A DNA stretch of 59,188 nt from an uncultured Lachnospiraceae bacterium (GCA_934402515.1 CAKRTZ010000007.1:1-59188); one strand, 5' to 3'. Counted from the first letter of the stretch, positions 42,811-52,145 are shown. Notes: generated by a model not told the origin, from the letters alone. Made by a program: numbers and translations.

Positions 42811-44595
42811 ATGAAAAAGAAAAGAGGAATGGCGTGGCTGCTAAGTTTTCTGCTGATGTTCTCACTGGTATGGGGAACGAGTGCTATGCAGGTAAGGGCA
42901 GAGGAGACTGACAGTGGGGAAGAAAAGACCATATCCGTAAGCCTGACAGATGCTGCTGGTTGTCTCGACACTTATGGGTCTTATATGAAAATGGATGGAG
43001 TGGAGATTACACCGGGGAGCATCCGGGTAAAACCGGCAGATACCCATATCATTAGTCTGCTGCCAACGTTTGGCGTCGACATCGCAGTAACCATCAATGG
43101 TACAGACATCAATGGCACGAAAAATGATGGCTGGATGGACTATACCGTTGCGGAGGAAGATTCCTATGACATCGTGGTAAAAAAATCGGGTAGCAGTGCA
43201 TACACGGTGACATGGACTTACGACAGTTCCCTGGGAGAAGATGCGAAAGTCTCAAATGGAACGGTCAGAATCCTTTCTGCAACAACCGCGGATAACCAGA
43301 ATGGAATCGGTGCAGTCAATGAACAGACTGACCAGAAAGGGCTGGTGGAAATCAAACCGGACAGTACCGTTACTGTGGAAATTAAACCAGACTATGGTTA
43401 TCAGTTTGTGGCAGGAGCGCTAAACGGACAGACCGTCACTGCGGGAGATACAGTGAGCCAGTTTACTTTTACCATGCCGAAAACCAATCTCCATTTAAGC
43501 GCTTTGTTTACCCCAAAGGCTGATAAGGTAAGCGTCAACAGTTCCAAGATTACCGCCGGAAAAATAGCCAATGGTCAGAACGCCATTGATTCCGGCAATT
43601 TACAGCTTGCCATCAGCGATGCATCGGAATCCGCGGTCGCAGACGCTGAGGAAATGAAAGAAAAAGCAGGAGATGCAAAGATTCAGCTTTATCTTACGAT
43701 GGGATTGAGTCAGGTAGTCAACAAGGGGAATGAGAGTACAGCCTGGGAAAATCCACTGACGGATTTAAAGGGCAGCGTATCCGTAACCTTAAGCCTGCCG
43801 GAAAACCTGAAAAACGAGAGTGGCACCTTCTATGTCATCCGGGAACATAAGAACAGCGATGGAATCACGACTTACGACAGGATTCAGGCATCCCACAATA
43901 AGTCAGATGGAACCATCACCTTTCCAACCAATAAATTTTCCACCTATGCATTAGCTTACGATGCAGATACGCCGGAAAATGGCGGCACTGATGGTGATTC
44001 TTCCGACAGCGGTAACGGTGGCAGCAGTAATACAGGAAACTCCGGCAGCAGTTCGGGAACAGGCAGTACTTCTTCTGTCAGCAGTTCTTCAAGAAGTACT
44101 GTAGCAGCCACAGCCAAAAAAGTATCCCCGGTGGTTGTACAGGAGCAGACCAATGCACAGGGACAGCTTTGTGTTGATATTGCAGCATCCCCGGAACATG
44201 CCCGATTGACAAAAGAAATCTTGCAGAAATATAATGGAACAGACACCAATCTGATGATTCATCTGGGCAACGGTGTGGGCTTCAGTGCAGACTTGACCGG
44301 TGGAGCAATATCTGACCAGGTGGACTTTGGCGCAGCCTTTAGTGAAATACCCAACTTTGCAGAAGTCTTTACTACCTATTATATGAAACCGGCGGAACCG
44401 CAGAAACTTCCGGGAACGGTAGGCATCCATCTCCATGTAGGAGAAGAATATGCGGGACATATGGCATATCTCTTTACATTAGACCGGACAACGGGACTGT
44501 ATCAGCTTCACAGCACCGTCACAGTCAACGCCATTGGTAACGTAATGCTGGAGAGTCAGGAACTCACAGATGTGATGATTTTGATTGGAAAATAA
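42811..44595 (+). CDS. Large secreted protein with Ser/Gly linker (594 aa)
   Basis: A signal peptide (RGMAWLLSFLLMFSLVWG, predicted cleavage after VRA near residue 32) starts the protein. The middle contains a region like divergent InlB B-repeats (IKPDYGYQFVAGALNG, FTMPKTNLHLSALF). A low-complexity Gly/Ser/Thr linker spans about residues 390-435, and a final domain of about 160 residues follows. No LPXTG motif or C-terminal anchor is seen, so it is probably released or bound non-covalently. AAGGAGG seven bases upstream fixes the ATG at 42811 over the TTG at 42805. Its promoter is not clear; two small hairpins lie in the 92-base leader. Confidence 0.75.
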   Translation: MKKKRGMAWLLSFLLMFSLVWGTSAMQVRAEETDSGEEKTISVSLTDAAGCLDTYGSYMKMDGVEITPGSIRVKPADTHIISLLPTFGVDIAVTINGTDINGTKNDGWMDYTVAEEDSYDIVVKKSGSSAYTVTWTYDSSLGEDAKVSNGTVRILSATTADNQNGIGAVNEQTDQKGLVEIKPDSTVTVEIKPDYGYQFVAGALNGQTVTAGDTVSQFTFTMPKTNLHLSALFTPKADKVSVNSSKITAGKIANGQNAIDSGNLQLAISDASESAVADAEEMKEKAGDAKIQLYLTMGLSQVVNKGNESTAWENPLTDLKGSVSVTLSLPENLKNESGTFYVIREHKNSDGITTYDRIQASHNKSDGTITFPTNKFSTYALAYDADTPENGGTDGDSSDSGNGGSSNTGNSGSSSGTGSTSSVSSSSRSTVAATAKKVSPVVVQEQTNAQGQLCVDIAASPEHARLTKEILQKYNGTDTNLMIHLGNGVGFSADLTGGAISDQVDFGAAFSEIPNFAEVFTTYYMKPAEPQKLPGTVGIHLHVGEEYAGHMAYLFTLDRTTGLYQLHSTVTVNAIGNVMLESQELTDVMILIGK

Positions 44596-44608
44596 TCATA
44601 AAAACCGC

Positions 44609-44637
44609 TTGACAGGGGAGAGTGGCTATGCTATTCT
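44609..44637 (+). promoter_or_regulatory. Consensus promoter of infC-rpmI-rplT
   Basis: A perfect -35 TTGACA (44609-44614) and TATTCT (44632-44637) with a 17-base spacer. Transcription should start at about 44643. Confidence 0.88.
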
Positions 44638-44642
44638 ATCTA

Positions 44643-44790
44643 AGTGTGTAGAACAGACAACAAGCAGAGTATCCACTCTCACCCTGTGGTAATTGGGCTT
44701 ACAGGCGTACAGATTTAATCTACGCGGTTTCTACGAGGATACCGTGAGAAGATGAGATTTCAGTGGATAGTTATGCTATCCACTTTTTTT
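44643..44790 (+). promoter_or_regulatory. Attenuator leader of the infC operon (L20-type autoregulation likely)
   Basis: The leader ends in a strong terminator: AGTGGATAG (44762-44770), loop TTATG, CTATCCACT (44776-44784) and a T-run, before infC. An upstream segment TATCCACT (44670-44677) is perfectly complementary to AGTGGATA in the terminator's 5' arm, so an antiterminator can form. In Bacillus the infC-rpmI-rplT leader is controlled this way by ribosomal protein L20; the same is inferred here from gene order and structure. Confidence 0.75.
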
Positions 44791-44821
44791 CGCTTTTAAT
44801 TTCTTATGGAGGTGCACTACT

Positions 44822-45328
44822 ATTAGCGACTTATTTATTAACGAACAGATTCGGGACAAAGAAATCCGCCTTATCGGTGAGAACGGCGAGCAGTTAGGAA
44901 TTATGTCCCCCAGAGATGCCATGAAGATGGCGGAGGAAGCAGGTCTTGATCTGGTAAAGATTGCTCCCACAGCGAAACCGCCTGTCTGCAAGATCGTAGA
45001 CTATGGCAAATATAAGTATGAGCAGGTTCGCAGAGAGAAAGAAGCGAAAAAGAAACAGCATGTAATTGAGGTGAAAGAGATTCGTCTTTCTCCCAACATT
45101 GATACCAACGATCTGAATACAAAGGTTAACAATGCACGCAAGTTTCTGACCAAGGGCGACAAAGTGAAGATTACCCTGCGGTTCCGTGGACGTGAGATGG
45201 CTCATATGAACCAGAGCAAACACATTCTGGACGATTTTGCCCAGGCACTCTCCGATATTGCGGTGATTGAAAAGGCACCCAAGGTCGAGGGAAGAAGCAT
45301 GACGATGTTTTTAACTGAAAAGCGATAG
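44822..45328 (+). CDS. infC: Translation initiation factor IF-3 (AUU start)
   Basis: A 168-residue IF-3, which controls start-codon choice and keeps ribosomal subunits apart. The N-terminus is ISDLFINEQIRDKEIRLIG; the protein also has PPVCKIVDYGKYKYEQ, KEIRLSPNIDTNDL and VKITLRFRGREM. No ATG or GTG fits; the frame starts at ATT (44822) with GGAGGT eight bases upstream, the classic AUU start by which IF-3 limits its own translation. Following genes are rpmI and rplT. Confidence 0.95.
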   Translation: MSDLFINEQIRDKEIRLIGENGEQLGIMSPRDAMKMAEEAGLDLVKIAPTAKPPVCKIVDYGKYKYEQVRREKEAKKKQHVIEVKEIRLSPNIDTNDLNTKVNNARKFLTKGDKVKITLRFRGREMAHMNQSKHILDDFAQALSDIAVIEKAPKVEGRSMTMFLTEKR

Positions 45329-45372
45329 TTTGGATGTTAAAATAGAAGATTGAGAATCAGGAGGAAAATGAT

Positions 45373-45570
45373 ATGCCCAAAATGAAAACCAGCAGAGCAG
45401 CTGCAAAACGTTTTAAAGCGACAGGAACAGGTAAGTTAAAGAGAAACAAAGCTTACAGACGCCATATCTTAACAAAGAAATCCACTAAGATGAAGAGACA
45501 GCTCAGACAGGCTGGCATCGTAGATGCTACCAACGTTAAGAATATGAAGAAGATCTTACCGTATTTATAA
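45373..45570 (+). CDS. rpmI: 50S ribosomal protein L35
   Basis: A 65-residue basic protein, the normal length, beginning PKMKTSRAAAKRFKATGTGK and containing AYRRHILTKKSTKMKRQLRQ. AGGAGG precedes the ATG. It is the middle gene of infC-rpmI-rplT, with codon use typical of highly expressed genes. Confidence 0.97.
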   Translation: MPKMKTSRAAAKRFKATGTGKLKRNKAYRRHILTKKSTKMKRQLRQAGIVDATNVKNMKKILPYL

Positions 45571-45605
45571 GCTGAAAGTCGAATTATCAGAAAGGAGTCA
45601 TAAAA

Positions 45606-45962
45606 ATGGCAAGAATTAAAGGCGGCGTAAACGCAAAGAAAAAACATAACAGAGTATTAAAGCTTGCAAAAGGTTACAGAGGTGCAAGATCTAAACAGTA
45701 TAGAGTAGCAAAACAGTCCGTAATGAGAGCTCTGACTTCTTCTTATGCAGGAAGAAAAGAGAGAAAGAGACAGTTCAGACAGTTATGGATTGCTCGTATT
45801 AACGCAGCAGCAAGACTGAACGGTCTGTCTTACAGCAAATTCATGTACGGTTTAAAATTAGCTGGTGTTGATATGAACCGTAAAATGTTAGCTGAGTTAG
45901 CTGTAAACGATGCTGAGGGATTTAAAACCCTGGCTGAGTTAGCGAAGAGCAAACTGGCATAA
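45606..45962 (+). CDS. rplT: 50S ribosomal protein L20
   Basis: A 118-residue rRNA-binding assembly protein. Motifs: ARIKGGVNAKKKHNRVLKLA, GYRGARSKQYRVAKQSVM, LWIARINAAARLNGLSYS. It probably also represses its own operon by binding the leader at 44643. AAAGGAG lies upstream of the ATG, and a terminator follows at 45983. Confidence 0.97.
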   Translation: MARIKGGVNAKKKHNRVLKLAKGYRGARSKQYRVAKQSVMRALTSSYAGRKERKRQFRQLWIARINAAARLNGLSYSKFMYGLKLAGVDMNRKMLAELAVNDAEGFKTLAELAKSKLA

Positions 45963-45982
45963 TTCCTATAAATGAGTACAAG

Positions 45983-46011
45983 CTCCGTGTCGTTTGGCAC
46001 GGAGTTTTTTT
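45983..46011 (+). terminator. Terminator after rplT
   Basis: CTCCGTG (45983-45989) pairs with CACGGAG (45998-46004) and is followed by seven T. The T-run overlaps the -35 of the next promoter. Confidence 0.9.
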
Positions 46012-46038
46012 GCCTTTTTTTTCAAACTCTGTTACAAT
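46010..46038 (+). promoter_or_regulatory. Promoter of pepD
   Basis: TTGCCT (46010-46015), a 17-base spacer, and TACAAT (46033-46038) with an extended TG at 46030-46031. It lies 38 bases before the start codon. Confidence 0.65.
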
Positions 46039-46075
46039 GGAAAACAGAATCGAAATCGACAATGGAGGTAAGACA

Positions 46076-47530
46076 ATGGGAGCATTTGAACAATTAGAAC
46101 CAAAGAGTGTGTTTGGATTTTTTGAAAAGATCTGTTCCATTCCCCACGGCTCAGGCAATGTGGGACAAATCAGTGATTATCTGGTAAGCTTTGCCAAAGA
46201 AAGAGGGCTGGAGCATTACCAGGATGCGGCAAAAAATGTGATTATTATTAAGGAGGCATCGGAAGGGTACGAGAACGAGGAGCCTTTGATTTTGCAGGGA
46301 CATATGGACATGGTGGCGGTGAAAACTCCTGCCTGTGACATTGACATGAAAAAAGACGGTTTACGTATCGCCGTGGATGGGGACTGGGCTTACGCAGAGG
46401 GAACCAGCTTAGGGGGCGATGACGGTATTGCCGTAGCTTACAGTCTGGCACTGTTAGACAGCGATACCATCAAGCATCCCCGCCTGGAGGTTGTCATCAC
46501 CACCGAGGAGGAAACGGGAATGGACGGTGCCCGTGCCATTGATTTATCCATGTTAAAGGGACACCGTATGTTAAATCTGGACTCCGAGGAGGAAGGCATT
46601 TTCCTGGCAAGCTGTGCAGGCGGCGCAAGAGTCAACTGTCATGTGCCGGTGGAACTGGAGCATAAGAGTGGCATTCATTATGAGCTGTTTGTAAAAGGGT
46701 TGCAGGGCGGTCACTCCGGCGAGATGATTAAACTGGAGCGCGGCAATTCCAATGTGCTGGCAGGACGGATTTTGTCCGAGGTGCAGGATACCATCGGTGC
46801 AGAAAATCTTTATCTGATGAGTCTGGAGGGCGGTCTGGCAGACAATGCCATTCCCAGAGAGACCGAGGTACAGCTTCTTGTGCCGGAGGAAAAAACCGAG
46901 GCGTTTGAGGCAGCCGTCCGCAAGAGCGAGAGGGATATTCAGAACGAACTTGCCACCAAAGACCCGGATTTCCAGGTAAGCCTTACCCGGTGGGAAAAGG
47001 AAGAGGCAGATGCGATGAACGCAGATTCTGCCAGAAAAGTAACACAGGTGATGCTGACCTTACCAAACGGTGTGCAGGCAAATAGCGCCGATGTACCGGG
47101 ACTGGTGGAAACCTCCTTAAATATGGGCGTAGTAAAAACCGGAGAGAAGGAAGTATCCATGCATTTTTCCGTGCGCAGTTCCGTGGAGAGCAGCAAGGAA
47201 AATCTGATTCGCAGGATTTACACCATTGTAGGTTTTGCCGGCGGTCACTGCGACACAGCGGGAACCTACCCCGGATGGGCATTCCGCAAAGATTCCAAAC
47301 TCCGGGAGAAGATGGTGGCAATTTACGAGGAAATGTATGGCAAGACACCGGAAATCCAGGCAATCCATGCGGGACTGGAATGCGGTCTGCTTTCTGCCAA
47401 AATTTCCGATTTGGACTGCGTTTCCATCGGACCGGATATGAGAGACATCCACACCACCGAGGAGAAACTCAGCATTTCCTCCACCAAGCGGGTGTGGGAG
47501 TTCGTGGTAGAAGTTGTATCCAGAAAATAG
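46076..47530 (+). CDS. pepD: Aminoacyl-histidine dipeptidase (M20 peptidase)
   Basis: A 484-residue cytoplasmic metallodipeptidase (beta-Ala-His dipeptidase family) that cleaves X-His and other dipeptides. Metal and catalytic motifs: ILQGHMDMVAV (about 78-88), SLGGDDGIAVAY, VVITTEEETGMDGA, LNLDSEEEG, and the dimerisation-domain KGLQGGHSGEMI. The ATG at 46076 follows TGGAGGTAAG; the longer frame overlaps the promoter. A small unknown gene follows after 11 bases. Confidence 0.94.
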   Translation: MGAFEQLEPKSVFGFFEKICSIPHGSGNVGQISDYLVSFAKERGLEHYQDAAKNVIIIKEASEGYENEEPLILQGHMDMVAVKTPACDIDMKKDGLRIAVDGDWAYAEGTSLGGDDGIAVAYSLALLDSDTIKHPRLEVVITTEEETGMDGARAIDLSMLKGHRMLNLDSEEEGIFLASCAGGARVNCHVPVELEHKSGIHYELFVKGLQGGHSGEMIKLERGNSNVLAGRILSEVQDTIGAENLYLMSLEGGLADNAIPRETEVQLLVPEEKTEAFEAAVRKSERDIQNELATKDPDFQVSLTRWEKEEADAMNADSARKVTQVMLTLPNGVQANSADVPGLVETSLNMGVVKTGEKEVSMHFSVRSSVESSKENLIRRIYTIVGFAGGHCDTAGTYPGWAFRKDSKLREKMVAIYEEMYGKTPEIQAIHAGLECGLLSAKISDLDCVSIGPDMRDIHTTEEKLSISSTKRVWEFVVEVVSRK

Positions 47531-47541
47531 AGGTGAAATTT

Positions 47542-47865
47542 ATGGTGCCGGTACTTGCCAAAATGTCCATTATCATCAAGTCGAAGCAGAAAACAGCAGT
47601 GATTATGGGCAATTACGAGATGGCGTATGCCTGTGGGCTGCTTTATAACGTGTGCGGAAAGACGCCACCGGAGATTACAACTCCGGAGCAGCTCCGCGAG
47701 GACACCGTCAATGCCTTTGAGGGCTTTGACACCGAGGACGAGCGGATTACAAAGCTGGTTCATATGCTGAAGTTTTACGCCCCGGAGCAGGAGTGGGATG
47801 AGCAGAACCTCGAACTTTGGAACATGGGACTACAGGAAAAAGAGCCCTGGGTTTTACAGAAATAA
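47542..47865 (+). CDS. Hypothetical protein (107 aa) behind pepD
   Basis: A soluble acidic protein starting MVPVLAKMSIIIKSKQKTAV, with YEMAYACGLLYNVCGKTPP and FEGFDTEDERITKLVHMLKF. No family recognised. AGGTG lies six bases before the ATG at 47542; the frame open upstream overlaps pepD and is not used. Probably co-transcribed with pepD. Confidence 0.68.
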   Translation: MVPVLAKMSIIIKSKQKTAVIMGNYEMAYACGLLYNVCGKTPPEITTPEQLREDTVNAFEGFDTEDERITKLVHMLKFYAPEQEWDEQNLELWNMGLQEKEPWVLQK

Positions 47866-47988
47866 AAAACACAGTTTTTTCACAAAATGAACAAAATTAC
47901 ATAACATTTCTTTTTTATTCTATATTCAGAACAAAGGAAAAGAGAGATCCCGTCAGGAATGTTCTGATGGTTGGAAGGAGAGAGTGTT

Positions 47989-49419
47989 ATGTATGAATAT
48001 GAAAACCAGAATCAGAATTGGAATTTAGGACAGCCGGTGCAGACACCGGAACCTCAGAAACCTAATAAACAAAAGAAACCCCATAATTTTGCAAGAGGAA
48101 TCGGCAAGGCAATTGCTTTCGGACTGGTATTTGGACTGGTGGCCGGCTGCACTTTTCAGGGTGTCAATTTTGCTGCAAATAAAGCGTTAGGAACGCAGAC
48201 CGCACAGGTACAGGAAAGCCAGGAAGTGACAGAGCAGGAGGATACCACTCCCACCGTTGGCTCCACGACAGACAGTAAGCCGGCAATCAGCCAGGCAACG
48301 GTAACGGCTGCTGATGATGGTACTTATACGGTTTCCGACATTGCACAGATGTGTATGCCTTCCGTGGTAGCCATTACCAATAAAGGTGTCACCGAGGTAC
48401 AAAGCTGGTTTGGCACCATGCAGCAGGAAAGCGAGAGTGCAGGATCAGGTATTATCGTCGGACAAAATGATGAGGAACTGCTCATTGCAACCAATAACCA
48501 TGTAGTATCGGGAGCAGAGGAGCTGTCCGTATGTTTCAATGATGATGTGGATCAGGTCTATGAGGCACATACCAAAGGTACCGATGCCTCCAACGATCTG
48601 GCAATTGTAGCAATTAAATTAAGCGATATCCCTCAGGATGTGCTTTCTACCATTAAAATAGCAGAGCTTGGCAACTCTGACGAGCTGACTGTGGGCGAAC
48701 AGGTAGTTGCCATTGGTAATGCATTAGGCTATGGACAGTCCGTGACCAGTGGTTACATCAGTGCCCTTGACCGTGAAGTACAGATGGACAACATGACGGC
48801 AAATCTGATTCAGACTGATGCCGCTATTAACCCAGGTAACTCCGGAGGTGCCCTGTTTAATATGAAGGGCCAGGTTATTGGTATTAACTCTGCAAAACTG
48901 GCGGAGACCAAAGTAGAAGGTATGGGCTATGCCATCCCTATCTCCACTGCCATTCCTATTCTGAATGAACTGGAGAATCGTGTGACCAGAGAAAAAGTAG
49001 ATGCTTCTGAGGAAGGCTATTTAGGTATTTCCTGCCAGGATGTATCCAGTGATGCACAGGCGTATGGTATCCCTGCAGGTGTCTATGTTGCAGAAGCTAC
49101 CGAGGGAGGTGCAGCACAGAAAGCAGGCGTCCGTCAGGGAGATATCATTACCAAATTCGATGGCCAGACTGTAACCTCTGTCTCTGAGATCAAGTCTTTA
49201 CTGCAGTATTATAAAGCAGGTGAGACGGTGGATGTGGTTGTGGAACGTATGAGTAATGAAGGCTATGCCGAGGTTACTTTGTCTGTTACATTGGATTTAA
49301 ATGAACAGGCAGCCCAGTCTGCACAGAGTGGACAGAGCAGAGACCAGAACAGTCAGTCCCAGGAGGAACAGCAATACAGCAATCCTTTTGCTCCTTTTAT
49401 GCAGGGCAATGATCGTTAA
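47989..49419 (+). CDS. htrA: HtrA/DegP-type serine protease
   Basis: A 476-residue membrane-anchored protease that degrades misfolded proteins outside the membrane. Order: cytoplasmic Asn/Gln/Pro/Lys-rich start, one helix (about 39-60), a variable linker, a trypsin-like domain with the triad His171 (TNNHVV), Asp203 (SNDLAIV) and Ser285 (NPGNSGGAL), and one PDZ domain (about 345-435, YLGISCQDV, GVRQGDIITKFDG). A glutamine-rich tail ends it. Start 47989 is eight bases after AAGGAG. The GLVAGC in the helix is not a real lipobox because 40 residues precede it. Confidence 0.95.
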   Translation: MYEYENQNQNWNLGQPVQTPEPQKPNKQKKPHNFARGIGKAIAFGLVFGLVAGCTFQGVNFAANKALGTQTAQVQESQEVTEQEDTTPTVGSTTDSKPAISQATVTAADDGTYTVSDIAQMCMPSVVAITNKGVTEVQSWFGTMQQESESAGSGIIVGQNDEELLIATNNHVVSGAEELSVCFNDDVDQVYEAHTKGTDASNDLAIVAIKLSDIPQDVLSTIKIAELGNSDELTVGEQVVAIGNALGYGQSVTSGYISALDREVQMDNMTANLIQTDAAINPGNSGGALFNMKGQVIGINSAKLAETKVEGMGYAIPISTAIPILNELENRVTREKVDASEEGYLGISCQDVSSDAQAYGIPAGVYVAEATEGGAAQKAGVRQGDIITKFDGQTVTSVSEIKSLLQYYKAGETVDVVVERMSNEGYAEVTLSVTLDLNEQAAQSAQSGQSRDQNSQSQEEQQYSNPFAPFMQGNDR

Positions 49420-49447
49420 TAGAAAATAGAAAATAGACTGAAGTGAG

Positions 49448-49482
49448 GCCGTGGATGTATACAATGCATCCACGGCTTTTTG
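49448..49482 (+). terminator. Terminator after htrA
   Basis: GCCGTGGATG (49448-49457) pairs with CATCCACGGC (49467-49476) and is followed by TTTTT. Confidence 0.88.
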
Positions 49483-49561
49483 TGTGTTCATTTCCTGTTT
49501 TTTATTTGGAAAAAGTGTGATACAATGAAAAAGATTGAGATAACACGAGAGGAGAGGAATC

Positions 49562-50995
49562 ATGCTTTTTCCCAGTGAGGAATTCCTGTTTCTGTTTTTA
49601 CCGATAGTTCTGTTTGTGTATTATGCGTTCTTACGCAAAACTACGCATGCCAAAAATATTTTTCTGCTGATTGTCAGCTTATTTTTCTATGTTTCCGGAG
49701 GAAGAGACTATCTGCCGTTGATTCTGTTTGTTATTCTGATTAACTGGATGTTTGGTCTGCTGGTGGATTGGACAAAGGAAAAAACTACGTTATGTAAACT
49801 ATTGCTGGCAGTGGATGTGGCGATTAACTTAGGGGTGTTGGGACGATTTAAGTACACCGGTTTTGTCATTGATAACCTGAATCGTTTTGCCCATACCAAC
49901 CTGGTCAATCCGGGAATTATTCTGCCCATCGGCATTTCTTTCTTTACTTTCCAGGCAATGTCCTACACCATTGATGTGTACCGGGGACGGGGACAGGTAC
50001 AGAAGAATCCCTTAAATGTAGGCTTGTATATCGCCTTTTTCCCTCAGCTGATTGCAGGACCGATTGTGCGGTATGAGACGATTGCACAGCAGATTGCCCA
50101 CCGGGAGGAAAACCTGGAGGATTTCACCAAAGGCGTATGCCGTTTTATTATCGGTCTGGGAAAAAAGGTACTCATTGCCAACAATATGGGACTGGTGGCA
50201 GACACCATTTTCGGAACAATTTCCGGAAGTGCTTTCCATGCCTCCACTGCGGCAGCCTGGTTGGGAGCAATCTCCTATACATTGCAGATTTTCTTCGACT
50301 TTTCCGGTTACTCCGATATGGCAATCGGTTTAGGTCAGATGTTCGGCTTTCATTTTGAAGAAAACTTCAATTATCCTTATATTGCGAAATCTGTTTCGGA
50401 ATTCTGGCGCAGATGGCATATTTCCCTGCAGACCTGGTTCCGGGATTATGTGTATTTTCCCATGGGTGGCAGCCGGGTGAAATCCAAAGCACGTCTGGTG
50501 TTTAATCTGTTCGTGGTATGGTCACTCACCGGTATCTGGCACGGTGCCAACTGGACTTTTATCGGTTGGGGACTGATGTACTTCGTCCTGCTCACCTTCG
50601 AGAAACTGACCGGCCTTGGGAAAAAAATGGACAAGAGCAGCAAAGGGCTGGCAGTGTTTGGACATATTTACACCATGCTCTTTGTGATCTTGGGCTGGGT
50701 GCTGTTCCGGGCTGACAATATCGGGCAGGCTCTGACCTACATAAAAGCAATGTTCGGGATCCATGCAGCGGGTTGGATGGATGCAGGGGTGACGGCACTT
50801 TTAGCACAGAACTGGATGTACTATGTGGCAGCTCTTATTGCCTGTGTGCCTGTGGTGAAACGGATGGATGAAAAATGGCATGAAAAACCGGCCTGGAACG
50901 TGATTTACACCGTATTTCTGCTGTGCATTCTGTTTCTGGCAGTGGCATATATTCTCAACAATTCCTACAATCCGTTTATTTATTTTAACTTCTGA
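49562..50995 (+). CDS. MBOAT-family O-acyltransferase (AlgI/DltB-like)
   Basis: A 477-residue membrane enzyme with about eleven helices. It has the AlgI start FPSEEFLFLFLPIVLFVYYA, the YFSGYSDMAIG-like FDFSGYSDMAIGLGQMFG, WRRWHISLQTWFRDYVYFPMGG, and the catalytic histidine in TGIWHGANWTFIGWG (about residue 325). It passes acetyl groups across the membrane to a partner that acetylates a surface polysaccharide. The partner is the next gene, 17 bases on. GAGAGGAG lies upstream of the ATG. Confidence 0.93.
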   Translation: MLFPSEEFLFLFLPIVLFVYYAFLRKTTHAKNIFLLIVSLFFYVSGGRDYLPLILFVILINWMFGLLVDWTKEKTTLCKLLLAVDVAINLGVLGRFKYTGFVIDNLNRFAHTNLVNPGIILPIGISFFTFQAMSYTIDVYRGRGQVQKNPLNVGLYIAFFPQLIAGPIVRYETIAQQIAHREENLEDFTKGVCRFIIGLGKKVLIANNMGLVADTIFGTISGSAFHASTAAAWLGAISYTLQIFFDFSGYSDMAIGLGQMFGFHFEENFNYPYIAKSVSEFWRRWHISLQTWFRDYVYFPMGGSRVKSKARLVFNLFVVWSLTGIWHGANWTFIGWGLMYFVLLTFEKLTGLGKKMDKSSKGLAVFGHIYTMLFVILGWVLFRADNIGQALTYIKAMFGIHAAGWMDAGVTALLAQNWMYYVAALIACVPVVKRMDEKWHEKPAWNVIYTVFLLCILFLAVAYILNNSYNPFIYFNF

Positions 50996-51012
50996 TGAGG
51001 TGACAGTTTTTT

Positions 51013-52047
51013 ATGAAAAAATATTTGCGAGAAATTGTGGTTACCATTGCCTTTCTGGTTTTTATCATGGTGATGGGAGTGGCGACAGCCGTGGAAACGG
51101 GAAAGGTATACCAGAAACCACAGGGAAAAGATGCTCTGGATGTGGTACTGGATTATTGCGATACCTTTGAGCAGAATGCTGCCTGGAAGGACACCTTTTC
51201 CATGTGGAATTCCGTGCTGTCCATGAAACTGACGGGAGACCGCTATCTGCAGTCATCCCAGGTACTGATGGGAAAGAACGGCTGGCTCTTTTACAAAACG
51301 GAAGGGGATGGCAGCCCCATTCGGGACTACCGGGGAATCAATCATTACAGTGAGGAACAGCTGCAGCAGATTGCAGAGAACCTCACCGCTCAAAGGGATT
51401 ATCTGGCGTCCCGGGGAATTCGTATGGTGATGGAGTTTAACCCCAATAAGGAAACGGTATATGCTGAATATATGCCGGACAGTGTATACCGAATGACTTC
51501 CGTATCGAAAGAGGATCTGTTAGTGGAGTATCTTCGGGCGCATACGGATCTGGAAATCGCCTATACCAAGGATGACATGATGGCTGCAAAGGATACCATG
51601 CAGCTTTACTATAAATACGATACCCACTGGAATCTGGGAGGTGCTTTTATCGGCGCCCAGAATCTGCTCCGTGTATTGAATGGTACTTATCACGGAATTG
51701 AGGATGCCAGTTTTGACGTGGAAGAAAACAGGGAATATTATATCCGGGATCTGGCGCGGATCAGTAACATGGATGCTTATTTCCCGGCAGACCAGTTTTT
51801 CAGTATCCGACCGGAAAGCTATGATCATGGACAGTGGGTGGATGCCAACATTTTGATTGTGGGAGACTCCTTTTCCGAGTATCTGAAATTTATTATGCAG
51901 GATAACTACTGTCCGCAGGTGGATTATGTGAGTGTGCTGGATTTCACACCGGAATTAATTGGCACCCAGTATAATCCCCAGATTGTGGTAGTGGAGTGTG
52001 TGGAGCGTTACATTGACCGTCTTATGACCTTGAATTTCGTTCCGTAG
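51013..52047 (+). CDS. AlgJ/AlgX-like polysaccharide O-acetyltransferase
   Basis: A 344-residue protein with a single N-terminal membrane helix (IVVTIAFLVFIMVMGVATA) and an external SGNH-like domain. The catalytic set is visible as DTHWN (about residue 204) and the serine in VGDSFSEYLK (about 283). The LMGKNGWLFYKTEGDG segment is typical of this family. Together with the MBOAT protein it should acetylate an extracellular glycan; no glycan synthesis genes are adjacent. Confidence 0.88.
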   Translation: MKKYLREIVVTIAFLVFIMVMGVATAVETGKVYQKPQGKDALDVVLDYCDTFEQNAAWKDTFSMWNSVLSMKLTGDRYLQSSQVLMGKNGWLFYKTEGDGSPIRDYRGINHYSEEQLQQIAENLTAQRDYLASRGIRMVMEFNPNKETVYAEYMPDSVYRMTSVSKEDLLVEYLRAHTDLEIAYTKDDMMAAKDTMQLYYKYDTHWNLGGAFIGAQNLLRVLNGTYHGIEDASFDVEENREYYIRDLARISNMDAYFPADQFFSIRPESYDHGQWVDANILIVGDSFSEYLKFIMQDNYCPQVDYVSVLDFTPELIGTQYNPQIVVVECVERYIDRLMTLNFVP

Positions 52048-52066
52048 GTATTGGGATATCGAAAAA

Positions 52067-52095
52067 TTGACATGATTGTGTAGATTCGACATAGT
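52067..52095 (+). promoter_or_regulatory. Putative promoter of the NYN gene
   Basis: A perfect -35 TTGACA (52067-52072) with a 17-base spacer and a weaker -10 CATAGT (52090-52095), 51 bases before the start codon. Confidence 0.55.
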
Positions 52096-52145
52096 GTAGC
52101 ATTACAGCCCGTCGCAGGCTGCTTAGAAGTGAAGGTTGACATAAT

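Noticed and set aside
48130..48165. Lipobox in the HtrA membrane segment (GLVAGC)
   Set aside because: About 48 residues precede it, including a long hydrophilic stretch, so it is a signal-anchor helix and not a lipoprotein signal.
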